Positions 17,049 to 26,528 are shown, numbered from the stretch's first letter. The stretch is DNA of 64,000 nt from Streptomyces sp. NBC_00442 (GCF_036014195.1 NZ_CP107918.1:7254001-7318000), one strand, 5' to 3'. A program made the numbers and translations. The notes: generated by a model from the letters alone, not told the origin.

Positions 17049-18320
17049 TCAGGCGTCCGCGTCGCCCTCCGCCGTCGCGGTCATGGCGGCGAGCGCCGCC
17101 GCCGGGTCCCGGTCCGGCGGGCCCGCCGGGGTCCAGCGGCCGCGCTCCTTGCGGTAGGGCCACCAGCGGCCGTCCCGGCCGAGCCGCAGCTGGGCGTCGC
17201 GGCCGGTCACCGTCCACCGGTTGCCGGCCGCACGCAGGCCCGGCCGCTCGGTGTCGGCCCAGGCCAGGTCGAGGTCCGCGGCGGCCCGGACCAGGTCCTG
17301 CGCCCCCGGAACCCACTCCTCCTCCAGTACGCGCAGCGACGCGCCGCCGCCGAACCGCCAGGCCCGTACCGCGGCGGCCAGCTCGGCGGGACGGCGGCCC
17401 GAAGCGGTGGCGAGCCGTGCGGAGAGACGGCTGTCCGAGCAGCCGGCCGCGAGGCGCACGATGTCCTGGTCCTCGGTCAAGTCGGCCGGAAACGGGCGGT
17501 GTTCATGCCCGGCGGCGAGGGCTTCCGCGAGCAGATGGTGCGCCCGTCGCGCGGCATCGGCGGCCAGGAGTTCCAGTGCCGCCGGGTCCACCCCGGGCTC
17601 CGGCGCGGTCTCGGTGTCCAGGCGTGCGGGCCTGCCCGGCTCCGGCGGCGGTGAGGGCGCTGCGGGGAGCGGCGGGACGATGTCCCGGGCCGCGAAGGCC
17701 TCGTGGGCCGGAACGCCGTGTGCCGTCGGGATCGCGCCGGTGGAAGGGGCGGTCCCGCGCTCCTGGAGGGCGTCGAGGAGCGCCCGTTCCGGACGTCCGC
17801 GCAGCAGGAGCAGGACGAACGGGTCCCGGTCCAGGAGCCGTGCCAGCTGGTAGCAGAGCGCCGCGGTGTGCGGGCAGTGGTCCCAGGCGCCGCAGCCGCA
17901 TGCGGCATCCAAGTCGCCTATTCTGGGCAGGAGTTCGATGCCTTCGCTCGCGGCGTCCTCCACCAGGTGCGGCGGCATCTCGCGGTCGAGCAGGGCTGCG
18001 ATGTGCCCGGCGCGCTCCGCGGTCATCGTGAGGAAGCGGTCCCAGTCGTCCTCGTCCAGTTCCTGGAGCAGTACGTCGCTGCGGTGGTGCGATCCGTCCC
18101 GGTCCCGCACGATCGCGGTGATCCGGCCGGGGCGCACCGTCACCGCTCCGACGGCCCCCGCACGGGCCAGGCGGCGCCCCTGCTTGAGCTGCTGCCCGTC
18201 GAGCGCCGTGTCCTCCAGGGCCTTGAGCCATGCGTGGCCCCACCAACTGACGGCGAAGGCACGCCCGTCCACGGGCGGCAGCGACTCGAAGGTGCGCTCG
18301 TTCTCATACGTGTCGCTCAT
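17049..18320 (-). CDS. SWIM zinc-finger domain protein
   Basis: A 423-residue protein with a SWIM zinc finger at about 140-155, seen as CGCGAWDHCPH (C-x-C-x5-C-x-H). The N-terminal part, FAVSWWGHAWLKALEDTALD then RLARAGAVGAVTVRPGRITA, is the standard beginning of bacterial SWIM proteins encoded beside SNF2 helicases. The C-terminal half is helical and ends in RDAQLRLGRDGRWWPYRKER. The start ATG overlaps the helicase stop codon as ATGA (18317-18320), so the two are co-translated and probably act together on DNA or nucleoprotein. The exact role of the pair is unknown. 155 bp separate it from the permease operon downstream. Confidence 0.9.
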   Translation of the reverse strand: MSDTYENERTFESLPPVDGRAFAVSWWGHAWLKALEDTALDGQQLKQGRRLARAGAVGAVTVRPGRITAIVRDRDGSHHRSDVLLQELDEDDWDRFLTMTAERAGHIAALLDREMPPHLVEDAASEGIELLPRIGDLDAACGCGAWDHCPHTAALCYQLARLLDRDPFVLLLLRGRPERALLDALQERGTAPSTGAIPTAHGVPAHEAFAARDIVPPLPAAPSPPPEPGRPARLDTETAPEPGVDPAALELLAADAARRAHHLLAEALAAGHEHRPFPADLTEDQDIVRLAAGCSDSRLSARLATASGRRPAELAAAVRAWRFGGGASLRVLEEEWVPGAQDLVRAAADLDLAWADTERPGLRAAGNRWTVTGRDAQLRLGRDGRWWPYRKERGRWTPAGPPDRDPAAALAAMTATAEGDADA

Positions 18321-21172
18321 CGTCCGCTCCTTCGCAGCGCCACCAGATCCGTCAGCTCGGCATCGGACAGTTCGGTCAGCGCGGACTCGCCCGAACCGAG
18401 CACCGCATCGGCCAACTCCCGCTTGCGGGCCAGCATCTCGGCGATGCGGTCCTCGATCGTGCCCTCCGCGACGAGGCGGTGCACCTGTACGGGCTGGGTC
18501 TGGCCGATGCGGTAGGCGCGGTCGGTGGCCTGTGCCTCCACGGCCGGGTTCCACCAGCGATCGTAGTGGATGACATGACCGGCCCGGGTGAGGTTGAGGC
18601 CCGTGCCCGCGGCTTTCAACGAGAGCAGGAACACCGGCACTTCACCGTCCTGGAACGAGCGCACCATCTCCTCGCGCCGCTCCACCGGAGTGCCGCCGTG
18701 GAGGAACCGCGTCGGTACGCCGCGCGCCGAGAGGTGCTCCTCGACGAGCCGCGCCATGCGGACGTACTGCGTGAAGACGAGCACCGCGCCGCCCTCGGCG
18801 AGGATGGTGTCCAGGAGCTCGTCGAGCAGCTCCAGCTTTCCCGACCGGCCGGCGATCGTCGGATCGTCCTCCTTGAGGTACTGCGCGGGGTGGTTGCAGA
18901 TCTGCTTCAGCGCGGTCAGCAGCTTGATCACCAGGCCGCGCCGCGCGAATCCGTCCGCCCCCGAGATCTCGGCGAGCGTCTCGCGCACCACGGCCTCGTA
19001 CAGGCCGGTCTGCTCCACCGTGAGGGAGACGGCGTGATCGGTCTCGGTCTTCGGCGGCAGCTCGGGGGCGATGCCCGGGTCGGACTTGCGGCGCCGCAGC
19101 AGGAAGGGGCGCACAAGCCGCGCGAGCCGTTCGGCGGCCGCCGGATCCTGGCCGCTCTCGGCAGCGGACGCGTACGCCGTGCGGAACGCGGCGAGCCTGC
19201 CGAGCAGTCCGGGGGTGGTCCAGTCGAGGATCGCCCACAGCTCGGAGAGGTTGTTCTCGACGGGGGTGCCGCTCAGCGCCACCCGGGCCCCGGCCCCGAT
19301 GGTGCGCAACTGCTTGGCCGTCGCGGAGTACGGGTTCTTGATGTGCTGGGCCTCGTCGGTGACGACCATGCCCCAGGACGCGGCGGCCAGTTTGGCGGCG
19401 TCGAGGCGCATCGTGCCGTACGTGGTGAGGACGAATTCGCCGTCGGCGAGGGAATCCAGGGAGCGGGCCGTGGCGTGGAAGCGGCGGACGGGCGTGCCGG
19501 GTGCGAACCGCTCGATCTCCCGCTGCCAGTTGCCCATCAGGGACGTGGGACACACGACGAGGGTCGGCCCGGCCGTCGCCGCGTCGCCCTGACGGTGCAG
19601 ATGCAGGGCGATGAGGGTGATGGTCTTGCCGAGCCCCATGTCGTCGGCGAGACAGCCGCCCAGGCCCAACGATGTCATGTCGGCCAGCCAGTTGAGGCCG
19701 CGCAGCTGATAGTCGCGCAACCGCGCGGCGAGCGCGGCGGGTTGGGGGACCGGCTGCTCGCGGGCGGCCTCGGGGGCGGCGAGCCGGTCGCGCAGACGGG
19801 CGAGCCAGCCCGTCGCCTCGACGTCGACCCGCCGCCCGTCCACCTCGGTCGACCCGGTGAGAACGGCCGCCAGCGCGTCGAGGGGCGTCACCTTGCGGTC
19901 CTGGACGGCGCGGGCGCGCCGCACCTCCTCGGGGTCGATGAGCACCCACTGGTCGCGCAGCCGCACCACGGGCCGGCTCGCCTCGGCGAGCGCGTCCAGC
20001 TCCTCGCGGCTCAACTCGCTGTCGCCGAGCGCGAACCACCAGGTGAAGCCGAGCAGCGCGTCGGCGGACAGCACCGGGGGCGCCGCCGACTCGATGCGCT
20101 CGGGCCCCCGTTCGTTCGGGCCGATCACGGCACGTGCCGTCAGCTTGCGGGAGATGCCCTTGGGCCAGTGCACCTGGACACCGATCGCGGCGAGCGCGCG
20201 CGAGGCCGTACCGAGCAGTTCGCCCGCCTCCTCGTCGGCGAGTTCGACCGCGTCCGGTACGGCGGCCGAGAGGAGCGGCGCGAGCGGCGGCCAGGCTCGG
20301 GCCGCCCGGCGCAGCGCGAGCAGCGCGTCCATGCGGGCCCGCGGACCGAAACGGGCGGCCGCGCCGGACCCCGCCCACACCTCGGCGGCGTCGGCGACCA
20401 GCGCGGGATCGCTGACGCTGTGCATCTGGAGCACCACGCGGAACACCGGCCCGGCGCTCATCGGGTCCGCCGACGCGAGCCCCGGCAGCTCCACGCGCAG
20501 CGAGATCCGTACGCCGGCGTCGTGGCCGGCCGCCACGTCGGCGGCCCAGGCCCGCTGCTCGGGCAGGCGCTGGGGAGCCTCGGCGGCGAAGGCGGGCGAA
20601 CCGGCGGCGCGCGCCGCGCCGGGCGTGCGCGGCAGCCCGTCGGCGACGGCGTCGAGGAAGGCGCGCACGAGCCGCTCGGGATCGGGCAGCAGCACGGGTT
20701 CCGCCGGGGCCGGCAGCGGGGTGGCGTGTGCTTCGGGAGGCATCGCGGCGGCGAGGTCGCGCACCTTGTCCAGCTCGTCGGCGCCGAGCGGACCGACCCG
20801 CCACGCGTCGTGGTCGCTCGTGGTCAGGCCGGGCAACAGCAGCCCGCGCGCCGCGAGTTGGAGGGCGAGCAGCGCGGCCGAGCCCCAGAAGGCGGTCGCG
20901 CGGGACGCCTGGGCGAGGGCGCGGGCGCGGGTGAGTACGGGCAGGGCGTCCCGGACGGGCAGGAGCAGGGCGGGGACGATGTGGGGGACGATGTCGGCGC
21001 CGACCACGGTCAGCTCTTCGACGGAGCCGGGAGCGGCCGGGAGCGGTTCGCCGTCGGCCTGCCAGAAGGCGACGCGGCCGGTGCGGGAAGGGTCGGCGGG
21101 CAGGAAGGTGACGCAGCAGCGGGCGAGTTCGGCGAGCTGGGACGGCGACGGAGCGGGGGAGCCTTTGCACAG
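18317..21172 (-). CDS. SNF2-family DEAD/DEAH helicase
   Basis: Large Swi2/Snf2-type ATPase of about 950 residues. After a long N-terminal region (to about 480) come the helicase motifs: LADDMGLGKTITLIALHLHR (motif I), VVTDEAQHIKNP (motif II), ALSGTPVENNLSELWAILDW (III), VFTQYVRMARLVEEHL (IV), LKAAGTGLNLTRAGHVIHYD (V) and ATDRAYRIGQTQPVQVHRLV (VI). It is the usual partner of the downstream SWIM protein, with which it overlaps by 4 nt. The start is unclear: homology continues to about SLCKGSPAPSPSQLAELARC, yet no in-frame ATG or GTG precedes it, and the nearest ATG (21182, with GAGG just before it) is in another frame. The CTG at 21172 is used as a placeholder. Confidence 0.9.
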   Translation of the reverse strand: MCKGSPAPSPSQLAELARCCVTFLPADPSRTGRVAFWQADGEPLPAAPGSVEELTVVGADIVPHIVPALLLPVRDALPVLTRARALAQASRATAFWGSAALLALQLAARGLLLPGLTTSDHDAWRVGPLGADELDKVRDLAAAMPPEAHATPLPAPAEPVLLPDPERLVRAFLDAVADGLPRTPGAARAAGSPAFAAEAPQRLPEQRAWAADVAAGHDAGVRISLRVELPGLASADPMSAGPVFRVVLQMHSVSDPALVADAAEVWAGSGAAARFGPRARMDALLALRRAARAWPPLAPLLSAAVPDAVELADEEAGELLGTASRALAAIGVQVHWPKGISRKLTARAVIGPNERGPERIESAAPPVLSADALLGFTWWFALGDSELSREELDALAEASRPVVRLRDQWVLIDPEEVRRARAVQDRKVTPLDALAAVLTGSTEVDGRRVDVEATGWLARLRDRLAAPEAAREQPVPQPAALAARLRDYQLRGLNWLADMTSLGLGGCLADDMGLGKTITLIALHLHRQGDAATAGPTLVVCPTSLMGNWQREIERFAPGTPVRRFHATARSLDSLADGEFVLTTYGTMRLDAAKLAAASWGMVVTDEAQHIKNPYSATAKQLRTIGAGARVALSGTPVENNLSELWAILDWTTPGLLGRLAAFRTAYASAAESGQDPAAAERLARLVRPFLLRRRKSDPGIAPELPPKTETDHAVSLTVEQTGLYEAVVRETLAEISGADGFARRGLVIKLLTALKQICNHPAQYLKEDDPTIAGRSGKLELLDELLDTILAEGGAVLVFTQYVRMARLVEEHLSARGVPTRFLHGGTPVERREEMVRSFQDGEVPVFLLSLKAAGTGLNLTRAGHVIHYDRWWNPAVEAQATDRAYRIGQTQPVQVHRLVAEGTIEDRIAEMLARKRELADAVLGSGESALTELSDAELTDLVALRRSGR

Positions 21173-21428
21173 CGAAACGCATTCCTCAAATTTGACTACG
21201 TTGGCCGAAGTCGCCGAGGGTACAGCACAACTCGGCGGAGCGAGAGCGCCAGGTCGGTGACCCGCATCACACGCGGGGGCGCGGGTGCTGTCAGCACCAC
21301 CAGCGGGCTCGGGGTAACCCCCCGCGCACAGCCGGGGGGTGGCTCCATGGTCAACAGCGGCGCCGCTCCATAGGTTCATGGGGACCAGCGCAGGCAACTG
21401 CGGGGGAAACCCGATCACCGGAGACGTC

Positions 21429-22508
21429 ATGTCACAGGCGACCATGCCGCAATCCGCCACGGGCCTCGGCGCCCCGGCCCGGCCACGGACGGGCAGCGAG
21501 TTCGGCCCGCTGCTCAAGGCGGTGAAGGGGCAGGGCCTGCTCGACCGGCGCACCGGCTGGTACGCGAGGGCGATCGCCGTCAACCTCCTGGCCCTCGGCG
21601 CGACGGTCACCGCGATGGTGCTCACCGGCGACAGCTGGTGGACCCTGCTGTTCGCCCTGCCGCTCTCCGTGTTCTGGGCCCGCAGCGCCTTCATCGGGCA
21701 CGACGCCGGCCACGCCCAGATCACCCGGGGCAAGGGAGCGGGCCGGATCATCGGCTTGTTCCACAGCGACCTGCTGCTCGGCATGAGCTACGCCTGGTGG
21801 AACGACAAGCACAACCGCCACCACGCCAACCCCAACCATATAGAGAAGGACCCGGACGTCGGGGTCGGCGCCCTGGTGTGGACCCAGCGCCAGGCCGAGC
21901 AGCGCGAGGGCTTCGCCCGCTGGCTCACCCGCAACCAGGCCCGGCTCTTCTTCCCGATGCTGCTCCTGGAGGGCATCGCCCTGAAGGTGTACGGATTCCA
22001 GGACCTCAAGCGGCAGCCGTCCCGCGAGCGGGCCGTCGAGGCGCCCCTGCTGCTCGCCCACCTCGCGGGCTACGTGACCCTGCTCCTGTGTGTCATGTCC
22101 CCCGGCAAGGCCCTCGTCTTCGCCCTCGTGCACCACGCGCTGTTCGGCCTGCACCTCGGCATGACCTTCGCACCGAACCACAAGGGCATGGAAATGCCCG
22201 ACCCGGACGACGCCGAGGACTCCTCCTGGGGACACCTGCGGCGTCAGGTCCTGACCTCGCGCAACGTAAGGGGCGGACCGCTCACCGACTGGCTTCTCGG
22301 CGGCCTGAACTACCAGATCGAGCACCACCTGTTCCCGAACATGCCGCGCCCGCACCTCAGGCTCGCCCAGCCGATGGTCCGTGCCCACTGTGCGGCACTC
22401 GGCATCGCGTATGCCGAGACCTCCCTGACGGACTCCTACCGCCAGGCGCTCGGGCACATGCACGAGGTCGGCGCACCGCTGCGGAACCGGCGCACGAGTG
22501 GCGCATAG
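21429..22508 (+). CDS. Membrane fatty acid desaturase
   Basis: A 359-residue membrane-bound di-iron fatty acid desaturase. The three histidine boxes are HDAGH (about residue 98), HNRHH (about 135) and IEHHLFPNMPRPHL (about 298), with four hydrophobic stretches between. It introduces a double bond into membrane acyl chains using electrons from ferredoxin or a similar donor; position and substrate cannot be read from sequence. The ATG at 21429 has GGAG 6 bp upstream and is preferred over an in-frame ATG 90 bp earlier. It is divergent from the helicase gene and followed, 88 bp later, by a tiny membrane protein. Confidence 0.93.
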   Translation: MSQATMPQSATGLGAPARPRTGSEFGPLLKAVKGQGLLDRRTGWYARAIAVNLLALGATVTAMVLTGDSWWTLLFALPLSVFWARSAFIGHDAGHAQITRGKGAGRIIGLFHSDLLLGMSYAWWNDKHNRHHANPNHIEKDPDVGVGALVWTQRQAEQREGFARWLTRNQARLFFPMLLLEGIALKVYGFQDLKRQPSRERAVEAPLLLAHLAGYVTLLLCVMSPGKALVFALVHHALFGLHLGMTFAPNHKGMEMPDPDDAEDSSWGHLRRQVLTSRNVRGGPLTDWLLGGLNYQIEHHLFPNMPRPHLRLAQPMVRAHCAALGIAYAETSLTDSYRQALGHMHEVGAPLRNRRTSGA

Positions 22509-22596
22509 TGGAAGACAGCTGGAACCAGTCGGCGTCGCCGTGCGTTGTCTGGACAGGAAGAGCGGCCCACAGGCCGCGCGAAGGAAGGCGACGGAC

Positions 22597-22779
22597 ATGT
22601 CGAAGCGCGCGATGATCGCCGTCGGTGGAGTCGTGGCGGGGCTCATCCTGATCCCTCTGATCGGATTCTGGCTCGCCCTGCTGGTGCTGATCGGCGTCCC
22701 CGTGGCGGCCTACCTCATGCTTGATCCCAGCCAGCGGCGCAGGCTGCGGCACATATCCCGCAAGGAGCTCGGCCGCTAG
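22597..22779 (+). CDS. Small membrane protein
   Basis: A 60-residue protein with two adjacent hydrophobic segments (about 6-24 and 25-43; VGGVVAGLILIPLIGFWLAL) and a basic C-terminal tail SQRRRLRHISRKELGR. I do not know the family by function. AAGGAAGG lies about 8 bp before the ATG, so it is probably translated. It lies 88 bp after the desaturase gene on the same strand and may be co-transcribed with it. Confidence 0.75.
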   Translation: MSKRAMIAVGGVVAGLILIPLIGFWLALLVLIGVPVAAYLMLDPSQRRRLRHISRKELGR

Positions 22780-22919
22780 GGAGTGTCTTCGAAGTGGCGT
22801 CGTCCGCCCGCCGGCCGGACGGGACTTCGAGGACAGGACCCAGGCGCTCCCTCGGCCGCGACGACCGGCCGGGTTGGGCTCGAACCGAGGATTGGCACGG
22901 CAGAGGGGAGCTCCGCGCG

Positions 22920-23471
22920 ATGAGCGGCGCCAGGGGAACGGTCACGGCGGTCAGCAGCAATGGTGTGTACTCCTTCACCAAACCGAACCGGGAGAGCATC
23001 ACTCTGCTCCCCGGGCTCGGCGTGGCGGGGGACGTCCACGCGGGAGTGACGGTCAAGCACCGCTCCCGCGTAGCCCAGGACCCGACGCAGCCGAACCTGC
23101 GCCAGGTCCACCTGATCCACGGCGAGCTCTTCGACGAGGTCGCCGAGCGCGGCTTCCACGTGACCCCGGGCCAGCTCGGCGAGAACGTGACGACGCACGG
23201 CATCGACCTGCTCTCGTTGCCGACCGGCACCCTGCTGCGCATAGGGGCCGAGGCGGTCGTCGAGGTCACCGGGCTGCGCAATCCGTGCCTGCAGATCGAC
23301 GGCTTCCAGAGCGGCCTTCTGAAGCAGCTCGTCGGCCGCGACGACGACGGGAACATCGTGCGCAAGGCCGGGATCATGAGCGTGGTCCGCGCGGGCGGCG
23401 AGATCCGACCTGGCGACGCCATCCTGGCCGAACTGCCGACGGGGCCGCATCGCCCGCTGGAGCGGGTCTGA
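22920..23471 (+). CDS. MOSC domain protein
   Basis: A 183-residue protein formed by a single MOSC domain, the fold found at the C-terminus of molybdenum cofactor sulfurases. Conserved pieces are GDVHAG (about 38-43), QVHLIHGELFDEV, PGQLGENVTTHGIDL and EVTGLRNPCLQID, the last with the conserved cysteine thought to carry sulfur. Stand-alone MOSC proteins are believed to transfer sulfur to metal-sulfur or molybdenum centres, or to handle N-hydroxylated substrates like YiiM. No molybdopterin gene is nearby. The start at 22920 is preceded by GAGGGGAG about 10 bp upstream. Confidence 0.9.
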   Translation: MSGARGTVTAVSSNGVYSFTKPNRESITLLPGLGVAGDVHAGVTVKHRSRVAQDPTQPNLRQVHLIHGELFDEVAERGFHVTPGQLGENVTTHGIDLLSLPTGTLLRIGAEAVVEVTGLRNPCLQIDGFQSGLLKQLVGRDDDGNIVRKAGIMSVVRAGGEIRPGDAILAELPTGPHRPLERV

Positions 23472-23608
23472 GTCCTGCCCCGGCCGAGGCAGGAGAGTCG
23501 GGCCTCAACTGAGGCGCGCCGTCGGTGAGTCGAGGTCCGCGTGCCGTACGGCGGGCGCGGAGCCTCGTTCGGCGTTCCCGGTCGGTCCGGGCCGGGGGCG
23601 GGCCTTCC

Positions 23609-24607
23609 TTACGAGGGCCGTACCGCCATCGCCTCCAGCGATTCGAGGAGGGCGGGCAGGTCATCGACCCGGCCCACCGGGTGGACGTCGCCGGGGCATT
23701 CGTCGAGCAGGACGAAGGCGACGTCGTCGGTCCTGGCCACCAGGGACCAGCCGGGCCCGTCGGCGCGCAGGGTGCGGGCGCCACCCGGCGCGAAACCGGA
23801 GCGCACCCGCCCGACCGGGGGAGCGGCGTCGAGATACCCGCGCAACTCGGCGAGGACGCGACGGACCCCCGACCGCTCACCACTGTCGTCGTCGTGGTGG
23901 TGTCCGGACTCCGTGCCTGACTCGCTCCGCTCGGGCATGCCGTTCTTCTCGCCGGGCGTCGTGGACGCGTCCGACTCGTTCGATGCGTCCGACTCGCCGG
24001 ACTCCGTGGGCGCGGTACCGCCCGGCTCCACCGGGCTGTCCGGGGCCGCCGCCGAGGTCGCTTCCGCTGGGGCCGGCGCCGCTGTCGGGGCCGGGCCGAA
24101 GGTGGCGTCGTCCAGCTGTTCCCGCCACGTCGTCCACTGCACGGCGACCGCGTCCGCGCCGAGCCGGCGCTGTGCCGGGCCCCATTGGGTCGTGTCGGGC
24201 GGCGTGAGGGTGGCGGGGCCCTGCGGATCGGGATCGGGGTCGTGCGGTGCCGGGACGTTCGGCGCCGAGACGACCAGCTCCAGCGGCCAGCCGGGCAGCG
24301 CCGCCACCACCGTGCGGTCGTCCGGCGACAGGTCGTACTCCATACCGCAGTCCCAGGACGCGATCGCGACCGCGACGAGCGACACGTCGTCCACGACCAC
24401 CGTCCAGCGCGCGCCCGTGCCGTCCTGGCCCAGGACGAGACCGTAGCCCTGTGCGTACGGCCCGAGGCCGAGCGCCGCGCAGGCCTCGGGGTAGTCGTCG
24501 CCGAGCACGCTCGGGAACTGCGCGGGCGTCAGGAGCGCCGCCGTGAGTACGTAAAGTGCCTCGTCTGCGGCGGTTGCGGCCGCTTCGGCCTCGTCCGTCC
24601 CGGTCAC
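23609..24607 (-). CDS. Hypothetical protein with acidic low-complexity linker
   Basis: A 332-residue protein of unknown function. Two folded-looking parts, about 1-165 (ADEALYVLTAALLTPAQFPS, WTVVVDDVSLVAVAIASWD) and about 250-332 (RRVLAELRGYLDAAPPVGRV, SLVARTDDVAFVLLDECPGD), are joined by a segment rich in Ala, Pro, Ser, Asp and Glu (about 170-248) that contains a His-Asp run, GHHHDDDSGE. There is no signal peptide or membrane segment. Both folded parts describe beta-rich units followed by helices and may be distantly related to each other. Start at 24607. It lies alone between the MOSC gene and a short hypothetical gene on the same strand. Confidence 0.75.
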   Translation of the reverse strand: MTGTDEAEAAATAADEALYVLTAALLTPAQFPSVLGDDYPEACAALGLGPYAQGYGLVLGQDGTGARWTVVVDDVSLVAVAIASWDCGMEYDLSPDDRTVVAALPGWPLELVVSAPNVPAPHDPDPDPQGPATLTPPDTTQWGPAQRRLGADAVAVQWTTWREQLDDATFGPAPTAAPAPAEATSAAAPDSPVEPGGTAPTESGESDASNESDASTTPGEKNGMPERSESGTESGHHHDDDSGERSGVRRVLAELRGYLDAAPPVGRVRSGFAPGGARTLRADGPGWSLVARTDDVAFVLLDECPGDVHPVGRVDDLPALLESLEAMAVRPS

Positions 24608-24724
24608 GGAATCCTCCCCTTCGGTTCGCTCGTCGGCGCACCTTAACCAGTGGGTAACGCAGACGTCGAGAGTCGCGAACGCGAACTTCCCCCACCGGGG
24701 CGCCCGTCAGGAACCGGGATGCCG

Positions 24725-25006
24725 TCAGGAGGCGGGCAGCCCCATCAGCTCCTCGGTCACCGCACGCGGGGACCGGCCCTGTTCGCGGGCCAGCGCGACG
24801 ACGGCCCGGCAGGCGAGTTCGCGCACCCCGAACGAGAGGGCTTCCGGCGACACCCAGCCCGCAGCCTCGTCGAGCGCCTCCTGGTCGTCCTCCGCGCACG
24901 CCGCCACATACGCGGCCGCGGCTTGGAAGATGTTGGGGTGACGGATGTCGGGGTGACGTTCGCCGGCCCGCTGGGGGCGGGACGTCTTACGGAACCTCGC
25001 GAACAT
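24725..25006 (-). CDS. Small hypothetical helical protein
   Basis: A 93-residue protein, mostly helical, with IFQAAAAYVAACAEDDQEAL and SPEALSFGVRELACRAVVAL as its core and a basic N-terminus MFARFRKTSRPQRAGERH. I do not recognise it. The ATG at 25006 has AAAGGTGG about 6 bp upstream. It is upstream of the preceding hypothetical gene on the same strand and 118 bp from it, so the two may be expressed together. Confidence 0.7.
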   Translation of the reverse strand: MFARFRKTSRPQRAGERHPDIRHPNIFQAAAAYVAACAEDDQEALDEAAGWVSPEALSFGVRELACRAVVALAREQGRSPRAVTEELMGLPAS

Positions 25007-25167
25007 GAAGGCCACCTTTCCCTGAACGGTCCCCGGCGTGACGCGATGCGCCGGCGTGCGAGGCGAATCCGCGCGGTGCGTCGGAGGGATCTTTGAAACG
25101 GTCCCGCCCAACGTAGAGTCGGACCCCGTCCGGCAGATAGGGGGCGGGGGCCGTCAACTCCCGCCGG

Positions 25168-25767
25168 TCAGCCCTCGCGTACCGCTACCGCGAGATAGCG
25201 CTCGTCCTCGTCGGCGTACGAGTGGAGCCGCCAGCCGGCCGAGGCGAGCAGCGGCCCGAGGCGGGGCTCGGCGCGCAGGTCGTCGTCGGTGAGCCGGCGG
25301 CCGTGGCGTGCGGCGAGCGCCGCCCGTCCGATGGGGTGGAACAGGGCGAGACGGCCCCCTGGCCGGGTGACTCGCGCCAACTCCCGCAAGTCCCGCGCCG
25401 GTTGGGGCAGATGCGAGATCAGCCCCGCGCCGAAGACCACGTCCAGGCAGGCGGGGCGCAGCGGCAGCCGGCTCACGTCGGCGCGCAGCAGTGCGGCGTA
25501 CCGGTCGCGCCCGGCGCGGGTGGCCTCGGCGAGCATCTCGGGGGTGAGGTCCACGCCGATGACCGTCCCCCGGGAGCCCACCGCGTCCCGCAGCGCCGGC
25601 AGGGCACGGCCCGTGCCGCACCCCGCGTCGAGGACGGTGCTGCCGTGGGCGGGCCCCAGCTCCGCGACGGCGGCGGCGTAGGCCGGGCCGTCGTCGGGGA
25701 ACTTGCGGTCCCAACCGGCCGCTCGTGCGGCGAAGAATTCCTGGACGTGTGCGTGGTCCTCGGCCAT
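25168..25767 (-). CDS. Class I SAM-dependent methyltransferase
   Basis: A 199-residue methyltransferase of the UbiE/Methyltransf_11 type. S-adenosylmethionine binding is marked by VLDAGCGTGRALPALRDAVG (motif I, about residues 48-67), VIGVDLTPEMLAEA (acidic end of the second strand), and ADVSRLPLRPACLDVVFGAG; a typical late motif is VTRPGGRLALFHPIG. The ending SYADEDERYLAVAVREG is family-like. The substrate is unknown. The ATG at 25767 is preferred over one 18 bp earlier because the N-terminal AEDHAHVQEFFAARAAGWD is the usual beginning. It stands alone, with 259 bp before the divergent roadblock gene. Confidence 0.9.
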   Translation of the reverse strand: MAEDHAHVQEFFAARAAGWDRKFPDDGPAYAAAVAELGPAHGSTVLDAGCGTGRALPALRDAVGSRGTVIGVDLTPEMLAEATRAGRDRYAALLRADVSRLPLRPACLDVVFGAGLISHLPQPARDLRELARVTRPGGRLALFHPIGRAALAARHGRRLTDDDLRAEPRLGPLLASAGWRLHSYADEDERYLAVAVREG

Positions 25768-26026
25768 GCGGCCATGATCCCTCACCCCGCCACCGGCCGG
25801 AACGTGACGACGCCGGTACCCCGTCGCGTGGGGGAGGGGCCCGCGACGCGCCAGTGCGCCGGGCGCGCCCCCAGCGCACGCCTGTTCCGAGCGGTCGGCG
25901 CGTGCTCCGGCCCGCCGCCTGCGTGCGACTCACCGGGCTTCTGCACCGCTTGCCCGTGGCGCGCCCGTGGTGAAGGGTGGCAGGAGAACGGGGAAACGGG
26001 GAATTGCATGAACGGGGAGGCCTGAC

Positions 26027-26449
26027 ATGGCACTGAGCAAGGAACTCGACTGGCTGCTCGACGACCTGACCCGGCGGGTCGAGCACGTACGGCACGCGAT
26101 AGTCCTGTCCAACGACGGCCTGGTCACCGCCGCGGGCTCCAGCCTCGAACGCGAGGACGCGGAACACCTGGCGGCGGTCTCCTCGGGACTGCACAGCCTC
26201 GCCAAGGGCTCGGGCCTGCACTTCCGGGCCGGCAAGGTCCGCCAGACCATGATCGAATTCGACGAAGGCGTCCTGTTCGTGACCGCGGCCGGTGACGGCA
26301 GCTGTCTGTGCGTGCTCAGCTCCGCGGAGGCCGACATCGGCCAGATCGCGTACGAGATGACCCTGTTGGTCAATCGCGTGGGGGAGCACCTCTCGGTGGC
26401 GGCCAGGCAGCCGGGAGACTATGGCGACTTCGGGGTCGCACGCCGCTGA
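26027..26449 (+). CDS. Roadblock/LC7 (MglB-like) protein
   Basis: A 140-residue Roadblock/LC7 protein, the MglB-like class that acts as GTPase regulator for small Ras-like proteins. LDWLLDDLTRRVEHVRHAIV opens the domain, followed by LSNDGLVTAAGS and MIEFDEGVLFVTAAGDGSCL. In Streptomyces such proteins are usually part of conservons (cvnA-cvnD: kinase, roadblock, DUF742, GTPase). Here none of the other three is adjacent. Instead the next genes on the strand are a DUF6397-like protein and two ATP-grasp ligases. The ATG at 26027 has GGGGAGG about 5 bp upstream. Confidence 0.9.
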   Translation: MALSKELDWLLDDLTRRVEHVRHAIVLSNDGLVTAAGSSLEREDAEHLAAVSSGLHSLAKGSGLHFRAGKVRQTMIEFDEGVLFVTAAGDGSCLCVLSSAEADIGQIAYEMTLLVNRVGEHLSVAARQPGDYGDFGVARR

Positions 26450-26528
26450 ACTGCGCTTTCCTGCGGTCGGCTTGAGTTGTCCACAGGCCGGGCGAGATGT
26501 CGGCACGGTGGGTTACGGTCGTCACCGA

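Noticed and set aside
18479..21373. Long plus-strand open frame opposite the SNF2 helicase
   Set aside because: Antisense shadow caused by codon bias; the minus strand carries all helicase motifs in order.
21173..21784. N-terminal extension of the helicase upstream through the divergent promoter region
   Set aside because: The extension runs into the antisense of the desaturase gene, has no family similarity and would leave no promoter space.
26027..26449. Complete conservon (cvnA-D)
   Set aside because: Only the roadblock protein is present; no adjacent kinase-like, DUF742 or GTPase gene was found.
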